From: Cytophagaceae bacterium
GTDB lineage: Bacteria; Bacteroidota; Bacteroidia; Cytophagales; Cytophagaceae
Direction of reading: 5' to 3'
NCBI GenBank assembly: GCA_025454925.1
Contig: JALONM010000032.1
Location: 1-64,000 of the forward strand
DNA: 64,000 nt
In this document: positions 26,296 to 35,820 of the stretch, piece after piece
How positions within the stretch are numbered: the stretch's first letter is position 1
Layout: every line of letters starts with the position of its first letter
Translations under genes and position numbers: made by a program
The notes under the pieces: model-generated
Databases searched by the model: none
Told to the model about the DNA's origin: nothing
The model's input: the letters and a program-made list of their open reading frames with translations, nothing else

Positions 26296-26955
26296 TTATG
26301 CTTTGTATATCGAGGTTGAAGAAGAATATTTTCTGCGGGGGAATTTTTTCAAATAGAATTCCATCAAGCCCATTGGAAGGAGGAAACTTAGCCATACGCC
26401 GCAAATGTATGCCTGGGTTCCCTGCCAAGGTATGTATTCATGAAAAATAAATAATATAATTCGTAAGCCAATGGCTGAAGTAGCAAGAGCAAACGAACGT
26501 AGCATCCATTTCCGGTGTTCCACGAAATTTTTTCTACGAGCCCATTGAACAGCATTTACCGTAATAAGCACCCAAACCATCGAAGCTAAAAAGAAGGCGA
26601 TGCCAGAGCTTATTCCTCCGTAGGAGTAAAAGGACAAAATACACCCTCCTGGGGCCGCAAGCACTACAACTAAGATCGCATACAGCCAACCGGCCATCCG
26701 ATGCCACGTAGGATAATAGAATTCCAGTTTGAAAACCAACAACGCAGCACCTAACAGAAGTAGGAGCGGTGTAGAAGCGATGTGTGCATACAAACCAATC
26801 GCGAAGATGCCTTGAAACGCAGCTTTCTTATCAGACAAGTAACCGCTTGAAAAATCAGGAGTATAATAGTCTACCGATTTTATTCCGATAAGAATCGTTA
26901 CCAGCAAGATCAGGGAAACGAAGAAAAATTTAACCGGCCACCACAAATTGTTCAA
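26296..26955 (-). CDS. DUF2306 family integral membrane protein
   Basis: A 219-residue membrane protein with about five to six transmembrane helices. The pattern YAHIASTPLLLLLGAALL, then WHRMAGWLYAI and EHRKWMLRSFALATSAIGLR agrees with DUF2306, a family with conserved His and Arg at membrane edges whose biochemical role is not known; the His pattern recalls haem- or metal-binding proteins. It overlaps the upstream YARHG lipoprotein gene by 26 nt (26930-26955) in the same direction, so the two are probably coupled. Confidence 0.8.
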   Translation of the reverse strand: MNNLWWPVKFFFVSLILLVTILIGIKSVDYYTPDFSSGYLSDKKAAFQGIFAIGLYAHIASTPLLLLLGAALLVFKLEFYYPTWHRMAGWLYAILVVVLAAPGGCILSFYSYGGISSGIAFFLASMVWVLITVNAVQWARRKNFVEHRKWMLRSFALATSAIGLRIILFIFHEYIPWQGTQAYICGVWLSFLLPMGLMEFYLKKFPRRKYSSSTSIYKA

Positions 26956-28417
26956 TTCTCTTGTTGATGAGTTGATCTCCTTGAACTTTCAATTTCTCTT
27001 TCATTTTTAAAATGAAGTCAATATTTTTTTTGTCTGTTTCACTCAACAAGTGGTCTACGTTTTCAAATTGAGGTTTGTACCAGGCTTGTTTGCTGAAATG
27101 GGATTTCCATTTTTCAGATTTAAAAATAAGACCATATTCAGCAAAAATTTCGTTTCGCATCAGATCAAGATCTTCCGCATCCAAATGATCGGAGGCCCAA
27201 ATGTTCCCCGACTCATCAGGTTCACGATAGATGGTGAAGCAGCCCTGGAAGTGCGCTTCTGTGAGTACGGTATATTTGCTCGCATCAAAGATTCTTGGAC
27301 TTGATAGACTCTGAATACGCCCCTCTTCATCTATTTCGTAGAAGGAAAAATTCGTCATGGCATCGTATTTATCCCAGGTCTCCTCCGGATAGAAACGAGA
27401 TGCCACCTGGATGAGGCGTGGACTCAAGAATGTAATGGTTCCAGGATTGACACAAAATTCACTCCTGAAGGATCCACTGCCTTCGTGCAGGTCTGCAATC
27501 TGAATAATACCTTGCTGCTTTGAAACTGTAACGAGTTTATTTTTATTGATTTCATACCCCCTGGCGTCAGCTCCTGATTCATAGAATTGAGTGATGAATG
27601 CTGTTATTTGATCGCTTACTTGATGCGGTTCGTCCATTTTTCCCGAGGCATCGAGAGTGCCGAATTCCGCATCTTGATTGGTTACGATTTCAGCGAACAA
27701 AGGAGGGAACCCTAATTGGCAAAGATAGTTGGGTAAAATGATCGCGCCATCTCCGCTTTCGGGGTAATAAAGATTTTCGGTATTGTATAAAAGTGGAAAG
27801 GATTTTAAATCAAAATCAAAACCCTGCTTGCCATCAAAACCGGAAAAGTTGGCATATTTTTCTTCCTTGAAATCAGATCGTATTCCGTAGTATTGGCCAT
27901 TCTTCAGCCCAATAGCGACATAGTTGGAAACGCTGGAGGGGAAAATCGTTTCGTAAGCAGGTGCCAACATTTTTTTTGTTTCAATATTCAATAAGCCCAC
28001 CATTCCATTCGATTCCAGCTCTACCAAACCGTTTGCCAGGGCATCGGGTCCACCAATTTTAGTATAGTCCACAGGAACGATGGTAGTACCTTCCAGATCA
28101 ACAATTCCATACAAACAAGTGCCTGAAAAAATATCTTTATCCGAGCATTTGCCTTGCCGGACGTATAGCCAATATCCTTGAGAGGTGGGCGCGAGGAAGG
28201 GGATGCCTGTATATTTTTTTTGCAGGGTTCGAAGTTTAGGAAAAATGATTGCCGTATCGAGCGCGGGGAGCACCAGAGTGGGATAGGAGGGGGCTATGCC
28301 CGAAGAAATGGCTGTATCTGCCTTCGTACTATCTTTGCCCGATGTCTGGGAACTTTCTTTTACGCCTGTGCTGCAGGCACAAAACAATAAAATAAAGATG
28401 GAAGTAAAATATTTCAT
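26930..28417 (-). CDS. YARHG-domain lipoprotein
   Basis: The start at 28417 is chosen because it gives a lipoprotein signal, MKYFTSIFILLFCACSTG, with the lipid-carrying Cys at about residue 15; an upstream in-frame ATG adds 11 residues. The central 350 residues are beta-rich with repeated phrases of the KWG/WG-repeat type (YGIVDLEGTTIVPVDYTKI, VGLLNIETKKMLAPAYETI). The C-terminus has a YARHG domain (MRNEIFAEYGLIFKSEKW, AWYKPQF), a motif family linked to extracellular or cell-wall proteins. The cellular role is not known. It overlaps the DUF2306 gene downstream. Confidence 0.82.
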   Translation of the reverse strand: MKYFTSIFILLFCACSTGVKESSQTSGKDSTKADTAISSGIAPSYPTLVLPALDTAIIFPKLRTLQKKYTGIPFLAPTSQGYWLYVRQGKCSDKDIFSGTCLYGIVDLEGTTIVPVDYTKIGGPDALANGLVELESNGMVGLLNIETKKMLAPAYETIFPSSVSNYVAIGLKNGQYYGIRSDFKEEKYANFSGFDGKQGFDFDLKSFPLLYNTENLYYPESGDGAIILPNYLCQLGFPPLFAEIVTNQDAEFGTLDASGKMDEPHQVSDQITAFITQFYESGADARGYEINKNKLVTVSKQQGIIQIADLHEGSGSFRSEFCVNPGTITFLSPRLIQVASRFYPEETWDKYDAMTNFSFYEIDEEGRIQSLSSPRIFDASKYTVLTEAHFQGCFTIYREPDESGNIWASDHLDAEDLDLMRNEIFAEYGLIFKSEKWKSHFSKQAWYKPQFENVDHLLSETDKKNIDFILKMKEKLKVQGDQLINKRIEQFVVAG

Positions 28418-28631
28418 ACGTGGTAGAAAAATCAGGTAAGTACAAATCATTTACCGCAGGGGTAAGGTCACGTAATCGCTGGAACAGCAATCACGTTGGT
28501 AACATACTTCCTTTTTTTTAATTCGGCAATTTTTTAGGAGAGCTTTTGGGTGCTTCCCCTGCCTGAACAAAACAGCAATTCCACTGCCAATGCGGGTCTG
28601 TATTGTTTGAACGCATAAAGATCAAAGGAAC

Positions 28632-29327
28632 TTAGCTAAAATGATAGGATTTAAGTTTGGCTACATCGGGTACAAAAATTTTTTTCCGGTCGAAAAAAAG
28701 CACTTTATCGTATTCCAACTGATTGATCAATGTTGTAACTGTTTGTCGGGTTGCCCCAATCAGGCTGGCTACATCGGCATGTGTTAAATAGTTGGAAATT
28801 TCCACGGTTTCGGGTTGCCCCAGTTGATGCTGTTCTATAAGAGAAATAAAAAATTCCAGCAATCGTACCTTTACATCCTTAAATACAATGTTGGAAAGTC
28901 TGTTTTGAAGACGTTTAAATTTCAGCCCAACCAATTTGGTAAAGCTTATGGCAAGGTCGGGGCGCTTTTGCAAAATCGATTCAAAGTCTTGAATTGTAAA
29001 ACTGCAAATAACCGCACTCTCTTTGATGGCCTTGGCAAACTCTCCCTGATGGTTGTAGGTTTCCAGCCCCACTTGTCCGAAAACATCACCTTCCTTGAGT
29101 ACTTCACGAATGACTTCATTGCCCTGATCATCGTAATAACCGATTTTCACATACCCTTTTTTTAGAAAGTATAATCGATCAAGGCTGTATTTATCAAAAT
29201 ATATGTAATCGTTTTTTTCTGCCTGAATGAGTCCTCCGATAATATTGAGCTGATGGCATTCCTTGGCGGTTAATTGCTTAAACAATGCATGGTTCCTGAT
29301 GACAAGAAAGTGCGAATCAATATTCAT
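28632..29327 (-). CDS. Crp/Fnr-family transcriptional regulator
   Basis: A 231-residue regulator with an N-terminal cyclic-nucleotide-binding-like barrel (e.g. LYFLKKGYVKIGYYDDQGNE, KEGDVFGQVGL) and a C-terminal Crp-type winged helix (THADVASLIGATRQTVTTLINQLE). No Cys cluster of the Fnr type is seen, so oxygen sensing by Fe-S is unlikely; the ligand is unknown. An ATG 21 codons upstream would run into the preceding TPM gene; the start at 29327 is cleaner. It lies 19 nt behind the third TPM gene, so it may close the lemA-TPM unit and could regulate it. Confidence 0.88.
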   Translation of the reverse strand: MNIDSHFLVIRNHALFKQLTAKECHQLNIIGGLIQAEKNDYIYFDKYSLDRLYFLKKGYVKIGYYDDQGNEVIREVLKEGDVFGQVGLETYNHQGEFAKAIKESAVICSFTIQDFESILQKRPDLAISFTKLVGLKFKRLQNRLSNIVFKDVKVRLLEFFISLIEQHQLGQPETVEISNYLTHADVASLIGATRQTVTTLINQLEYDKVLFFDRKKIFVPDVAKLKSYHFS

Positions 29328-29346
29328 AAGGTCTACAACTACAAGA

Positions 29347-30117
29347 TTACCAACTGCCCCAACTGCCTCCACCGAAATTGGCGAGGTCACTACCGCTTAC
29401 TTCTTTCTTGAAAATTCCATTTCCCTTGGAGAAGTTTTCGTAACTACTGTTGGAAGGATGAAATTTGCTAAGCAATAAAAAGGCGGATGTGAAATTGGTA
29501 GGTTTAGAACTAAAACTGTTTGCTTGCAGATTTTTTAATAAATAATAGAAGGAAACCATCAGCACGAGAATAACTCCCAAACTGATGAAAAGAATGAGGT
29601 GATAGCGATCATCGGATTTCAGTTCCACGTCGCTCAATTTGCCTGTTAAATGATTGGCTATGGCAATGGAAGCAGCATTGAAACCTTGGTAGTACTCTTC
29701 ACTTTTAAGAAAAGGCCTGAGGTACTGTTCTTCAATTTTTCTGCAGATAAAGGGATCGAGTTGCGCAGCATAGCTAGATCCTGGAACTATAGCGTACTCT
29801 CTTCCATCAATATGTATCAGCACGAATATTCCTATTTTGCTTTCGGTTTCATCTTCCCAGGCTTTAGCAAGTTCTTGCGTGAATTCCTGACAAGTCTGAT
29901 TGCTAATGGATTTTACAGTGACAGCAAGTATTTCTATGTTCGCAGAGTCGGTGAGTTTGCGTAAGCGGTATTCTAAAGCGGCGGTGCGTGCTGAATCGTC
30001 AAGCACTTCCGCAAGGTCGTTCACCTGATTTCTCGGGAAAGGTCGTGGGGGTATTTGCGCCAACAAGCCAAGTCCAATACATAAAAAAAGCACCGCAGAC
30101 AGAAGCCTGGTTGTCAT
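29347..30117 (-). CDS. TPM-domain protein with C-terminal membrane helix (YgcG-like)
   Basis: About 256 residues from the preferred start at 30117 (an upstream in-frame ATG at 30153 lacks a better signal). Residues 1-22 form a signal peptide (MTTRLLSAVLFLCIGLGLLAQ). The TPM domain (about 35-165: VNDLAEVLDDS, NIEILAVTVKS, KIGIFVLIHIDGREYAIVPG) is followed by a transmembrane helix (LILFISLGVILVLMVSFYYL) and ends in GGGSWGSW. TPM domains occur with LemA proteins; photosystem II repair and phosphatase roles have been proposed for plant homologues, but the bacterial function is unclear. It is one of three TPM genes here. Confidence 0.82.
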   Translation of the reverse strand: MTTRLLSAVLFLCIGLGLLAQIPPRPFPRNQVNDLAEVLDDSARTAALEYRLRKLTDSANIEILAVTVKSISNQTCQEFTQELAKAWEDETESKIGIFVLIHIDGREYAIVPGSSYAAQLDPFICRKIEEQYLRPFLKSEEYYQGFNAASIAIANHLTGKLSDVELKSDDRYHLILFISLGVILVLMVSFYYLLKNLQANSFSSKPTNFTSAFLLLSKFHPSNSSYENFSKGNGIFKKEVSGSDLANFGGGSWGSW

Positions 30118-30187
30118 AAGGCTATATTTTATAATGTTTCCAGGTGTATTCACAAGTTTTTAATTTTACATTGAATGTTGAACGAAG

Positions 30188-30928
30188 TTACCAGTCTCCA
30201 CTGGCACCACCGCCACCAAATCCTCCGCCGCCAAAGTCAAAGCTGCTACCGCTATCGCCGCTATATCCACCACCGCCTCCACCATAATAATAACCTCCGG
30301 AATAAAACGTAGTACCGGAACCACCGCGGCCGCCTCTTTTTCCTGAAATATAAATAATCAGGATGATAATACCCAGAATGATAAGCACGGTAGTAAAGCT
30401 ACCACCATCGTTGTCGTGTTTGTCTTTTTCACTCCCATCGCGTTTATATGTTCCGGCTACAGTTTCTTGTATAGCAATTATACCGGCTAAAATTCCTTCG
30501 CCATATTTCTTCTCTTTGAACGCCGGACTTATAACTTCCGAAATAATATGTTTGGTTCTAACGTCGGTAAGTACTCCTTCGTGTCCAAAACCCACTTCAA
30601 TCCGGATCTTGCGTTCGTTGGGGGCAATCAATAACAGTATTCCATTGTTTTTATTTTTTTGACCAATACCCCAGGTGGAAGCAATTTTGTAAGAAACTTC
30701 TTCGATGGCATATCCATTCAAGCTTTGCAGCGTTACCACTACCAATTGCGTAGAAGTACTATCGTTGTAGTCAAAAAGTTTTTTTTCAATAAATGCCGCT
30801 TCTCCCTGGTCCAGCATGCCAGCAAAGTCGTTCACAAACTTCATGGGGGAAGGCGCTTCGGGAATGGACTGACCTTGTGCTGCGAGCAGACAGAAGAATA
30901 GAAAATAATATATAAAGAGGTTACGCAT
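30188..30928 (-). CDS. TPM-domain protein with glycine-rich C-terminus (YgcG-like)
   Basis: A 246-residue exported protein: signal peptide (ending LLAAQGQ), a TPM domain (about 30-160: FVNDFAGMLDQGE, STSTQLVVVTLQSLNGY, GILLLIAPNERKIRIEVG), a transmembrane helix (VLIILGIIILIIYI), then a Gly/Ser/Tyr-rich tail ending GGGGFGGGGASGDW. The arrangement matches the YgcG type found beside LemA. The tail composition suggests a flexible surface or periplasmic extension. Two nt separate it from the next TPM gene upstream, showing operon organisation. Confidence 0.87.
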   Translation of the reverse strand: MRNLFIYYFLFFCLLAAQGQSIPEAPSPMKFVNDFAGMLDQGEAAFIEKKLFDYNDSTSTQLVVVTLQSLNGYAIEEVSYKIASTWGIGQKNKNNGILLLIAPNERKIRIEVGFGHEGVLTDVRTKHIISEVISPAFKEKKYGEGILAGIIAIQETVAGTYKRDGSEKDKHDNDGGSFTTVLIILGIIILIIYISGKRGGRGGSGTTFYSGGYYYGGGGGGYSGDSGSSFDFGGGGFGGGGASGDW

Positions 30929-30930
30929 GC

Positions 30931-31368
30931 TTACTCATTCGAAAAAGAAATGTCGTCGGATATCTCATTGATATCATCGGATTGATAAGGAAAATGAGAT
31001 TTTAATTGCTCACCTGCCATGCGGATTCCATTCGAAAGACCTTCGGTAAATTTCCCCTGACGAAATTCAAGCTGCATCATTTCTTTGATGGAATCCCAGA
31101 AGTTTGAAGGCACTTTTACGTTAATGCCAGCATCTCCCAGTATGGCAAATTTATGGTCTTCTACGGCCAGGTAAAACAATACACCATTCCGTAGTTTGGT
31201 TTTGTGCATGTTCAGCAAGCCAAATACTTCCGCCGCGCGGTCGAGCACATGGGCCGAGCACCGCTTTTCAATATGGACTTTTATTTCTCCGGACGTATTT
31301 TTTTCTGCCGACTTTATTGCATCAACAATAGCTTTTTGTTGCTGCTCATTAAAGAATTCTTTTGCCAT
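30931..31368 (-). CDS. Short TPM-domain protein
   Basis: 145 residues made of a TPM domain alone (AIKSAEKNTSGEIKVHIEKR, GVLFYLAVEDHKFAILGDAG, FTEGLSNGIRMAGEQLKSHF) without a signal peptide or membrane helix, so it is probably cytosolic. It lies between lemA (35 nt) and the second TPM gene (2 nt). A companion of two longer TPM proteins in the same operon, its distinct architecture argues for a different partner. Confidence 0.87.
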   Translation of the reverse strand: MAKEFFNEQQQKAIVDAIKSAEKNTSGEIKVHIEKRCSAHVLDRAAEVFGLLNMHKTKLRNGVLFYLAVEDHKFAILGDAGINVKVPSNFWDSIKEMMQLEFRQGKFTEGLSNGIRMAGEQLKSHFPYQSDDINEISDDISFSNE

Positions 31369-31403
31369 AAAAAAGTGGCCCTTTGCAGGGCCAATTTAGT
31401 TTG

Positions 31404-31982
31404 TTAGAATTTTACTTTGGGTGCTTTATCAGCTCCGGTTTCGGCTTCGAAGTAACCCTTCTGTGCAAAGCCAAACATTCCCGCGGTCATATTGTTGGGG
31501 AACTTGCGGATGTAGGTGTTGTAATCCTGCACTCCGTTGTTGAATTCCATTCTTGCTACCGCAATTCTATTTTCTGTACCTTCCAATTCAGTCATCAGGT
31601 CTTTGAACTGCTGAGTGGATTTTAAATCAGGATACTGTTCTACGATGGTCATAAATTTAGAAAGTGCTCCTGTTAAACCTTCCTGGGCTTTTTGGAATTG
31701 GGCTACCTTTTCCGGGGAAAGGTCATTTGCATCAATGGTTACCTTGGTTGCCTCGGCACGAGCTTGCACTACCGCTTCCAGGGTAGACTTTTCAAAATTC
31801 GCACTTCCTTTTACGGATTCCACAATGTTGGGAATCAAGTCCATTCTGCGCTGATATTGGTTCTGAACTTGCGCCCATTTACTTTTTACATTTTCTTCTT
31901 TTTCAACCATGGAGTTATATCCGCAGGAACTTAACATACCTATGGCAACAAAAGACAATAACATCAATTTTAACTTTCTCAT
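31404..31982 (-). CDS. LemA family lipoprotein
   Basis: A 192-residue lipoprotein (MRKLKLMLLSFVAIGMLSSC, lipid Cys at about 20) with the LemA helical fold (KSKWAQVQNQYQRRMDLIPN, VIVEQYPDLKSTQQFKDL-like block, ARMEFNNGVQDYNTYIRKFP). LemA proteins are membrane-associated helical proteins of unknown biochemical role, usually beside TPM proteins, as here. It is first in its operon and has a good promoter match at 32037-32067. A second in-frame ATG two codons upstream is equally possible. Confidence 0.9.
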   Translation of the reverse strand: MRKLKLMLLSFVAIGMLSSCGYNSMVEKEENVKSKWAQVQNQYQRRMDLIPNIVESVKGSANFEKSTLEAVVQARAEATKVTIDANDLSPEKVAQFQKAQEGLTGALSKFMTIVEQYPDLKSTQQFKDLMTELEGTENRIAVARMEFNNGVQDYNTYIRKFPNNMTAGMFGFAQKGYFEAETGADKAPKVKF

Positions 31983-32036
31983 ATGCATTCTGTGTATTTA
32001 CTTAGTTCGTTTACTTTCTATTTACGCTGCTTAAAA

Positions 32037-32067
32037 CAAATATAAGCCTATCATGGTATTATACCAA
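32037..32067 (-). promoter_or_regulatory. Promoter of the lemA-TPM operon
   Basis: On the minus strand TTG (32065-32067), 20 nt spacer, TATATTTG (32037-32044) fits the Bacteroidota -33/-7 promoter. The lemA start codon is about 55 nt downstream. Confidence 0.55.
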
Positions 32068-32094
32068 CAGATGTCAAACTGTTTCATACAACGT

Positions 32095-34521
32095 TTATTC
32101 CGAATAAAAGATTCGGTTTACACGTTGACTTACACTGGTCAGAAGTTCATAGGCAATGGTGCCTCCCCGTTCTGCCAATTCTACGATTGAAAGCTGATTC
32201 CCGAATAATTCTACCTCATCGCCTTCTTTAACCGCTACCTCTGTGACATCAATCATGCACATATCCATGCATACATTACCAATTACCGGACAGCGCTTTC
32301 CATGCACCATCACAATTCCAGTGCCATTGCCAAAACGTCGGCTATATCCGTCGGCATATCCGATGGCGATGGTGGCCGTGGTAGTATCTCGGGTGGCTAT
32401 CCATTTGCGGCTATACCCTACCGATTCACCCTTTTTCACTTTCTTTACCTGTGAAATAACGGTTTTTAGTCGGGCCACTGTTTGCAAAGCATTTGGGCGC
32501 ATGCTGCTGGCTTCTACTCCGTACAAACCAATACCCAGTCGAACCATGTCAAAATGTGCTTCCGGGAAACGGATGATTCCTGCCGAATTGACAATATGCG
32601 CCAACGGTTGATAGCCCAAACGCAGCGTAAGTTGTTTATATAGGCGGTCAAAGAGTTCAATTTGTTTTTTCGAGAAATCATTGAACATTGCTTCGTCGGC
32701 TCCCGCCAGATGGCTGAATACGGAAGCCACCTGCACCCATTTCGGATCCAGCAGGGCGAGTAAACCAGAAAAATCCTCCTCTTCAAATCCCAGCCGTTTC
32801 ATGCCTGTATCAATTTTTACATGCACCACCGATCGAAATGCATTGCGTTGCAGGTATTCTATATATTCTCTGGCAATACTCAGGTTGTATAATTCCGGCT
32901 CAAGCTGATATTGAACTAGTTTTTCAAAAGAAGCCGGATTCGGATTCATTACCATAATCGGTAAGCTTACCCCATGTTGCCTCAGGGAAACTCCTTCGTC
33001 GGCATAGGCTACCGCCAGGTAATCGCAGCGATGGTACTGAAGCAGGTGTGCTACTTCAAAAGCGCCATTGCCGTAGGCGAAGGCCTTCACCATGACCATG
33101 ATTTTGGTACCTGGTTTCAATTGTGCCCTGTAAAAATTGAAGTTATGCACCAGCGCATCCAGGTTTACTTCCATGTAAGTGCCATGCACGCGTTGTTTTA
33201 ACTTGCGTGAGATCCGCTCAAAGGCAAATTTTCTCCCACCCTTGATCAGGATAGTTTCATTTTGGAATGGCTGAGTATCCAATACCTCCAGAAATTTTTC
33301 GGTACTTGGATAGGTGCTTATTTCCAGCGAGAATAAATCTTTGTAATGCGAAAGGCGAGGTCCTATGCCGATCATGCGCTGCACATCCCGTTCTTTCAGC
33401 AGTTGAGCAATGGTTTGGTAAGGAACCGGATCTTCTTCTCCTTCCAAGGATAAGTCCGACAGAATAATGGTTTTGCGCGTATGGCGGCTTTGCTGCTTCA
33501 AAAAATCAAGGGCTATGGAAAGACCTGCCAAATCGTTGCTATAGGAATCGTCAATCAGCAAACAGCCATGTATGCCTTCTTGCAAAGCCAACCGCATGCC
33601 TACCGATTGCAGCGACTGCAAGGCCGCCACAATGGAATCTTCGGGAGCCCCTAAGAGCAGGGCCATAATCACGGCATGACTCAGGTTTTCGCGGGAGGCT
33701 GCATCCTGAAAGACCAACGGGAAACTATAGGTTTTTTTATTCCATTGAATGTGTAAACTACCACGTTCCCATTGAACGGCAATATCCCCCTGGCCATTGG
33801 TACTCCAGGATATGGCCGGTAATTGCAGTGCTTCAGCCAAGGCTTTCACGTCGGCTGTTTCGGCCCTGTATAAAAACCATTCCGCACCGGCAAATAATCC
33901 CAGCTTCTCTTTGATTTTTTCTTCTCTGTTTTCAAAGCCTTCATCGTGCGCGGTACCAATATTGGTAAGCAATCCATACGTAGGTTGAATGATGGTGGCC
34001 AGGCGATGCATTTCATTTTTTCTTGAAATGCCAGCTTCAAAAATTCCCAGGTTGTGTCCAGCGTCCATTTCCCATACCGATAAAGGTACTCCGATTTGAG
34101 AATTATAACTTTTAGGATTTTTCACCACCCGGAAACCGGAAAGGCACAATTGGGCCAACCACTCTTTCACTATCGTTTTTCCATTACTTCCGGTAATGGC
34201 CACCACCGGCATATTGAACCGTTGCCGATGGAAGGCTACCAGTTGCTGTAAGGCCAGCAGCGTATCGGGCACAACTACGCCTGAAGCCCCTGCCGGCAAA
34301 TAATCTGCCTCCGAAACCAAAAAGCAACGCAGTCCTTTATCAACTAATTCATGCAGGTATAAATGACCATTGTTGCGTGTACTCACCAAGGCCACAAACA
34401 TAGTATCAGCAGCCAGTGCCAACCTTCTGCTGTCGGTTAGCAGGTACTGAAAACTCCGGTCTTCGCCAGCAAGCGTTCCCTTGCAAATACTGGCAACTTC
34501 AGAAAGAGAATAGGAAAACAT
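32095..34521 (-). CDS. Bifunctional MurF ligase / alanine racemase
   Basis: An 808-residue fusion seen across Bacteroidota. Residues about 1-430 are MurF, which adds D-Ala-D-Ala to the UDP-MurNAc-tripeptide; the ATP loop GSNGKT is at 111-116, followed by conserved YNSQIGVPLS. Residues about 440-808 are a fold-type III PLP alanine racemase: the PLP Lys479 in VKAFAYGNG, a VHVKIDTGM block, and the VGYSRKW region where Tyr should be the second base. It thus makes D-Ala and uses the dipeptide in one chain. Its ATG overlaps the TAA of the upstream MFS gene by one base (TAATG), indicating coupling. Confidence 0.95.
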   Translation of the reverse strand: MFSYSLSEVASICKGTLAGEDRSFQYLLTDSRRLALAADTMFVALVSTRNNGHLYLHELVDKGLRCFLVSEADYLPAGASGVVVPDTLLALQQLVAFHRQRFNMPVVAITGSNGKTIVKEWLAQLCLSGFRVVKNPKSYNSQIGVPLSVWEMDAGHNLGIFEAGISRKNEMHRLATIIQPTYGLLTNIGTAHDEGFENREEKIKEKLGLFAGAEWFLYRAETADVKALAEALQLPAISWSTNGQGDIAVQWERGSLHIQWNKKTYSFPLVFQDAASRENLSHAVIMALLLGAPEDSIVAALQSLQSVGMRLALQEGIHGCLLIDDSYSNDLAGLSIALDFLKQQSRHTRKTIILSDLSLEGEEDPVPYQTIAQLLKERDVQRMIGIGPRLSHYKDLFSLEISTYPSTEKFLEVLDTQPFQNETILIKGGRKFAFERISRKLKQRVHGTYMEVNLDALVHNFNFYRAQLKPGTKIMVMVKAFAYGNGAFEVAHLLQYHRCDYLAVAYADEGVSLRQHGVSLPIMVMNPNPASFEKLVQYQLEPELYNLSIAREYIEYLQRNAFRSVVHVKIDTGMKRLGFEEEDFSGLLALLDPKWVQVASVFSHLAGADEAMFNDFSKKQIELFDRLYKQLTLRLGYQPLAHIVNSAGIIRFPEAHFDMVRLGIGLYGVEASSMRPNALQTVARLKTVISQVKKVKKGESVGYSRKWIATRDTTTATIAIGYADGYSRRFGNGTGIVMVHGKRCPVIGNVCMDMCMIDVTEVAVKEGDEVELFGNQLSIVELAERGGTIAYELLTSVSQRVNRIFYSE

Positions 34522-35813
34522 TATTCAGATGCATCCGCGATTTTCTCCGTAAGTACTAACAATTTTTTGTATAGTACAATGAGAATTAATCCGGCTGCCA
34601 AGGTAAATGCACCTAAAATCAGGTAAGCATAGGAAATGTTGACACCTTTTTCAAAGAAAGGTAATGCAAACAGCATGATAAAAAATAAACGGAAGGCGGT
34701 AGTGATAACATTAAACATACTGTTTACACGTCCGGTGAGTTCATTGGGAACCAACATAAATAAATATGTGATCCTGAATATCCTCGATCCAGCATTGGAT
34801 ATGCCCAACATGAAGGAAACCGAACAAAACACCCAATTATCCTGGATGAAGACACAGGTAAACAGACCTAAGGTAGTAATGAAAATAAAAAAGATAATCG
34901 ATTTGGGAATCGGCATTTTTTGCAACATGCCACCTACCAAAAATCCGGCAAGCAAGGAGCCAAAGGCATACATCATCTCCGAAAGGCTCAATACGGTGCC
35001 TTCTTCAATCAATACTTTCTTAACGTATCCCTGAAATACCGTGAATCGCTCGACCAGCATCACCACAAAAATAGAATAGGAACAAACGCCGAATATAGTC
35101 ACCAGCTTGTTTTTCATCAGGAAATCGTAGCCTGATTTCAGGCGTTCTTTTAAATCACCTTCGTCCATGTGCGCCAGATTTTTAACTGGCTTATAACGGA
35201 TGAATATGATCATGATGAATGAAATGATGTACGTGATTCCATCCATCAAAAATATTTCATGCAGCGACCAGGGCTCTACTTTGATTTCGATAGGATCCAG
35301 GCCCAGAAAATCGAGGTTGTTGACAGTGTCTACACCGCCGAGCAAAAACACACCAATCGCTGCCGAAGCAATTACAGTCGCTTGACCAACAATTTCTATC
35401 AGGGATGTAACTTTAGTATAGTCTTTAGGATCTGAAATTTCTTGTGCGAAGGCGTATAAATTCGGATAATGAATGATGTATCCAAAAAACGTAGTGGCGA
35501 ATACCATTACAATCAATGATGTGGGCAATGTACCTTCTTTAAACCCTAAAGAGGCAATGGAAAGAATGATCAAACCTTCAATAAAGTTGGTGCCCAGAAA
35601 CACATCTTTGCGGTTGAAACCATCTACCAATGCACCGGCGTAAAGCCCCCAGAACAAAGAACCCAATGTCACCAATCCATAAAAGATGAAAAACATCGGC
35701 GACTCGTTCTTTTCGGCAAAGTACCAGGGAATCGATAACATCGTCAGCCCTTGTGCAAATCCCGAAATAGCATTCGCAATAAATAGTAAAAGTAAGGCGC
35801 TCTTATTTTTCAA
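34521..35813 (-). CDS. Major facilitator superfamily transporter
   Basis: A 430-residue transporter with about 12 transmembrane helices, of the type seen in enterobactin exporter-like and DUF-type MFS families (GLYAGALVDGFNRKDVFLGT is the loop 2-3 signature region). The substrate is unknown. The start must be TTG at 35813: an in-frame stop lies two codons upstream, and the first ATG is inside helix 1. Transcription continues into murF-alr with a one-base overlap. The 36-nt space to the divergent recX means its promoter probably overlaps recX. Confidence 0.85.
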   Translation of the reverse strand: MKNKSALLLLFIANAISGFAQGLTMLSIPWYFAEKNESPMFFIFYGLVTLGSLFWGLYAGALVDGFNRKDVFLGTNFIEGLIILSIASLGFKEGTLPTSLIVMVFATTFFGYIIHYPNLYAFAQEISDPKDYTKVTSLIEIVGQATVIASAAIGVFLLGGVDTVNNLDFLGLDPIEIKVEPWSLHEIFLMDGITYIISFIMIIFIRYKPVKNLAHMDEGDLKERLKSGYDFLMKNKLVTIFGVCSYSIFVVMLVERFTVFQGYVKKVLIEEGTVLSLSEMMYAFGSLLAGFLVGGMLQKMPIPKSIIFFIFITTLGLFTCVFIQDNWVFCSVSFMLGISNAGSRIFRITYLFMLVPNELTGRVNSMFNVITTAFRLFFIMLFALPFFEKGVNISYAYLILGAFTLAAGLILIVLYKKLLVLTEKIADASE

Positions 35814-35820
35814 TTATCCC

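Noticed and set aside
28469-28495. Imperfect hairpin ACGTAATCGCTG/CAGCAATCACGT
   Set aside because: Two mismatches in twelve and no T-run; too weak to call a terminator or operator.
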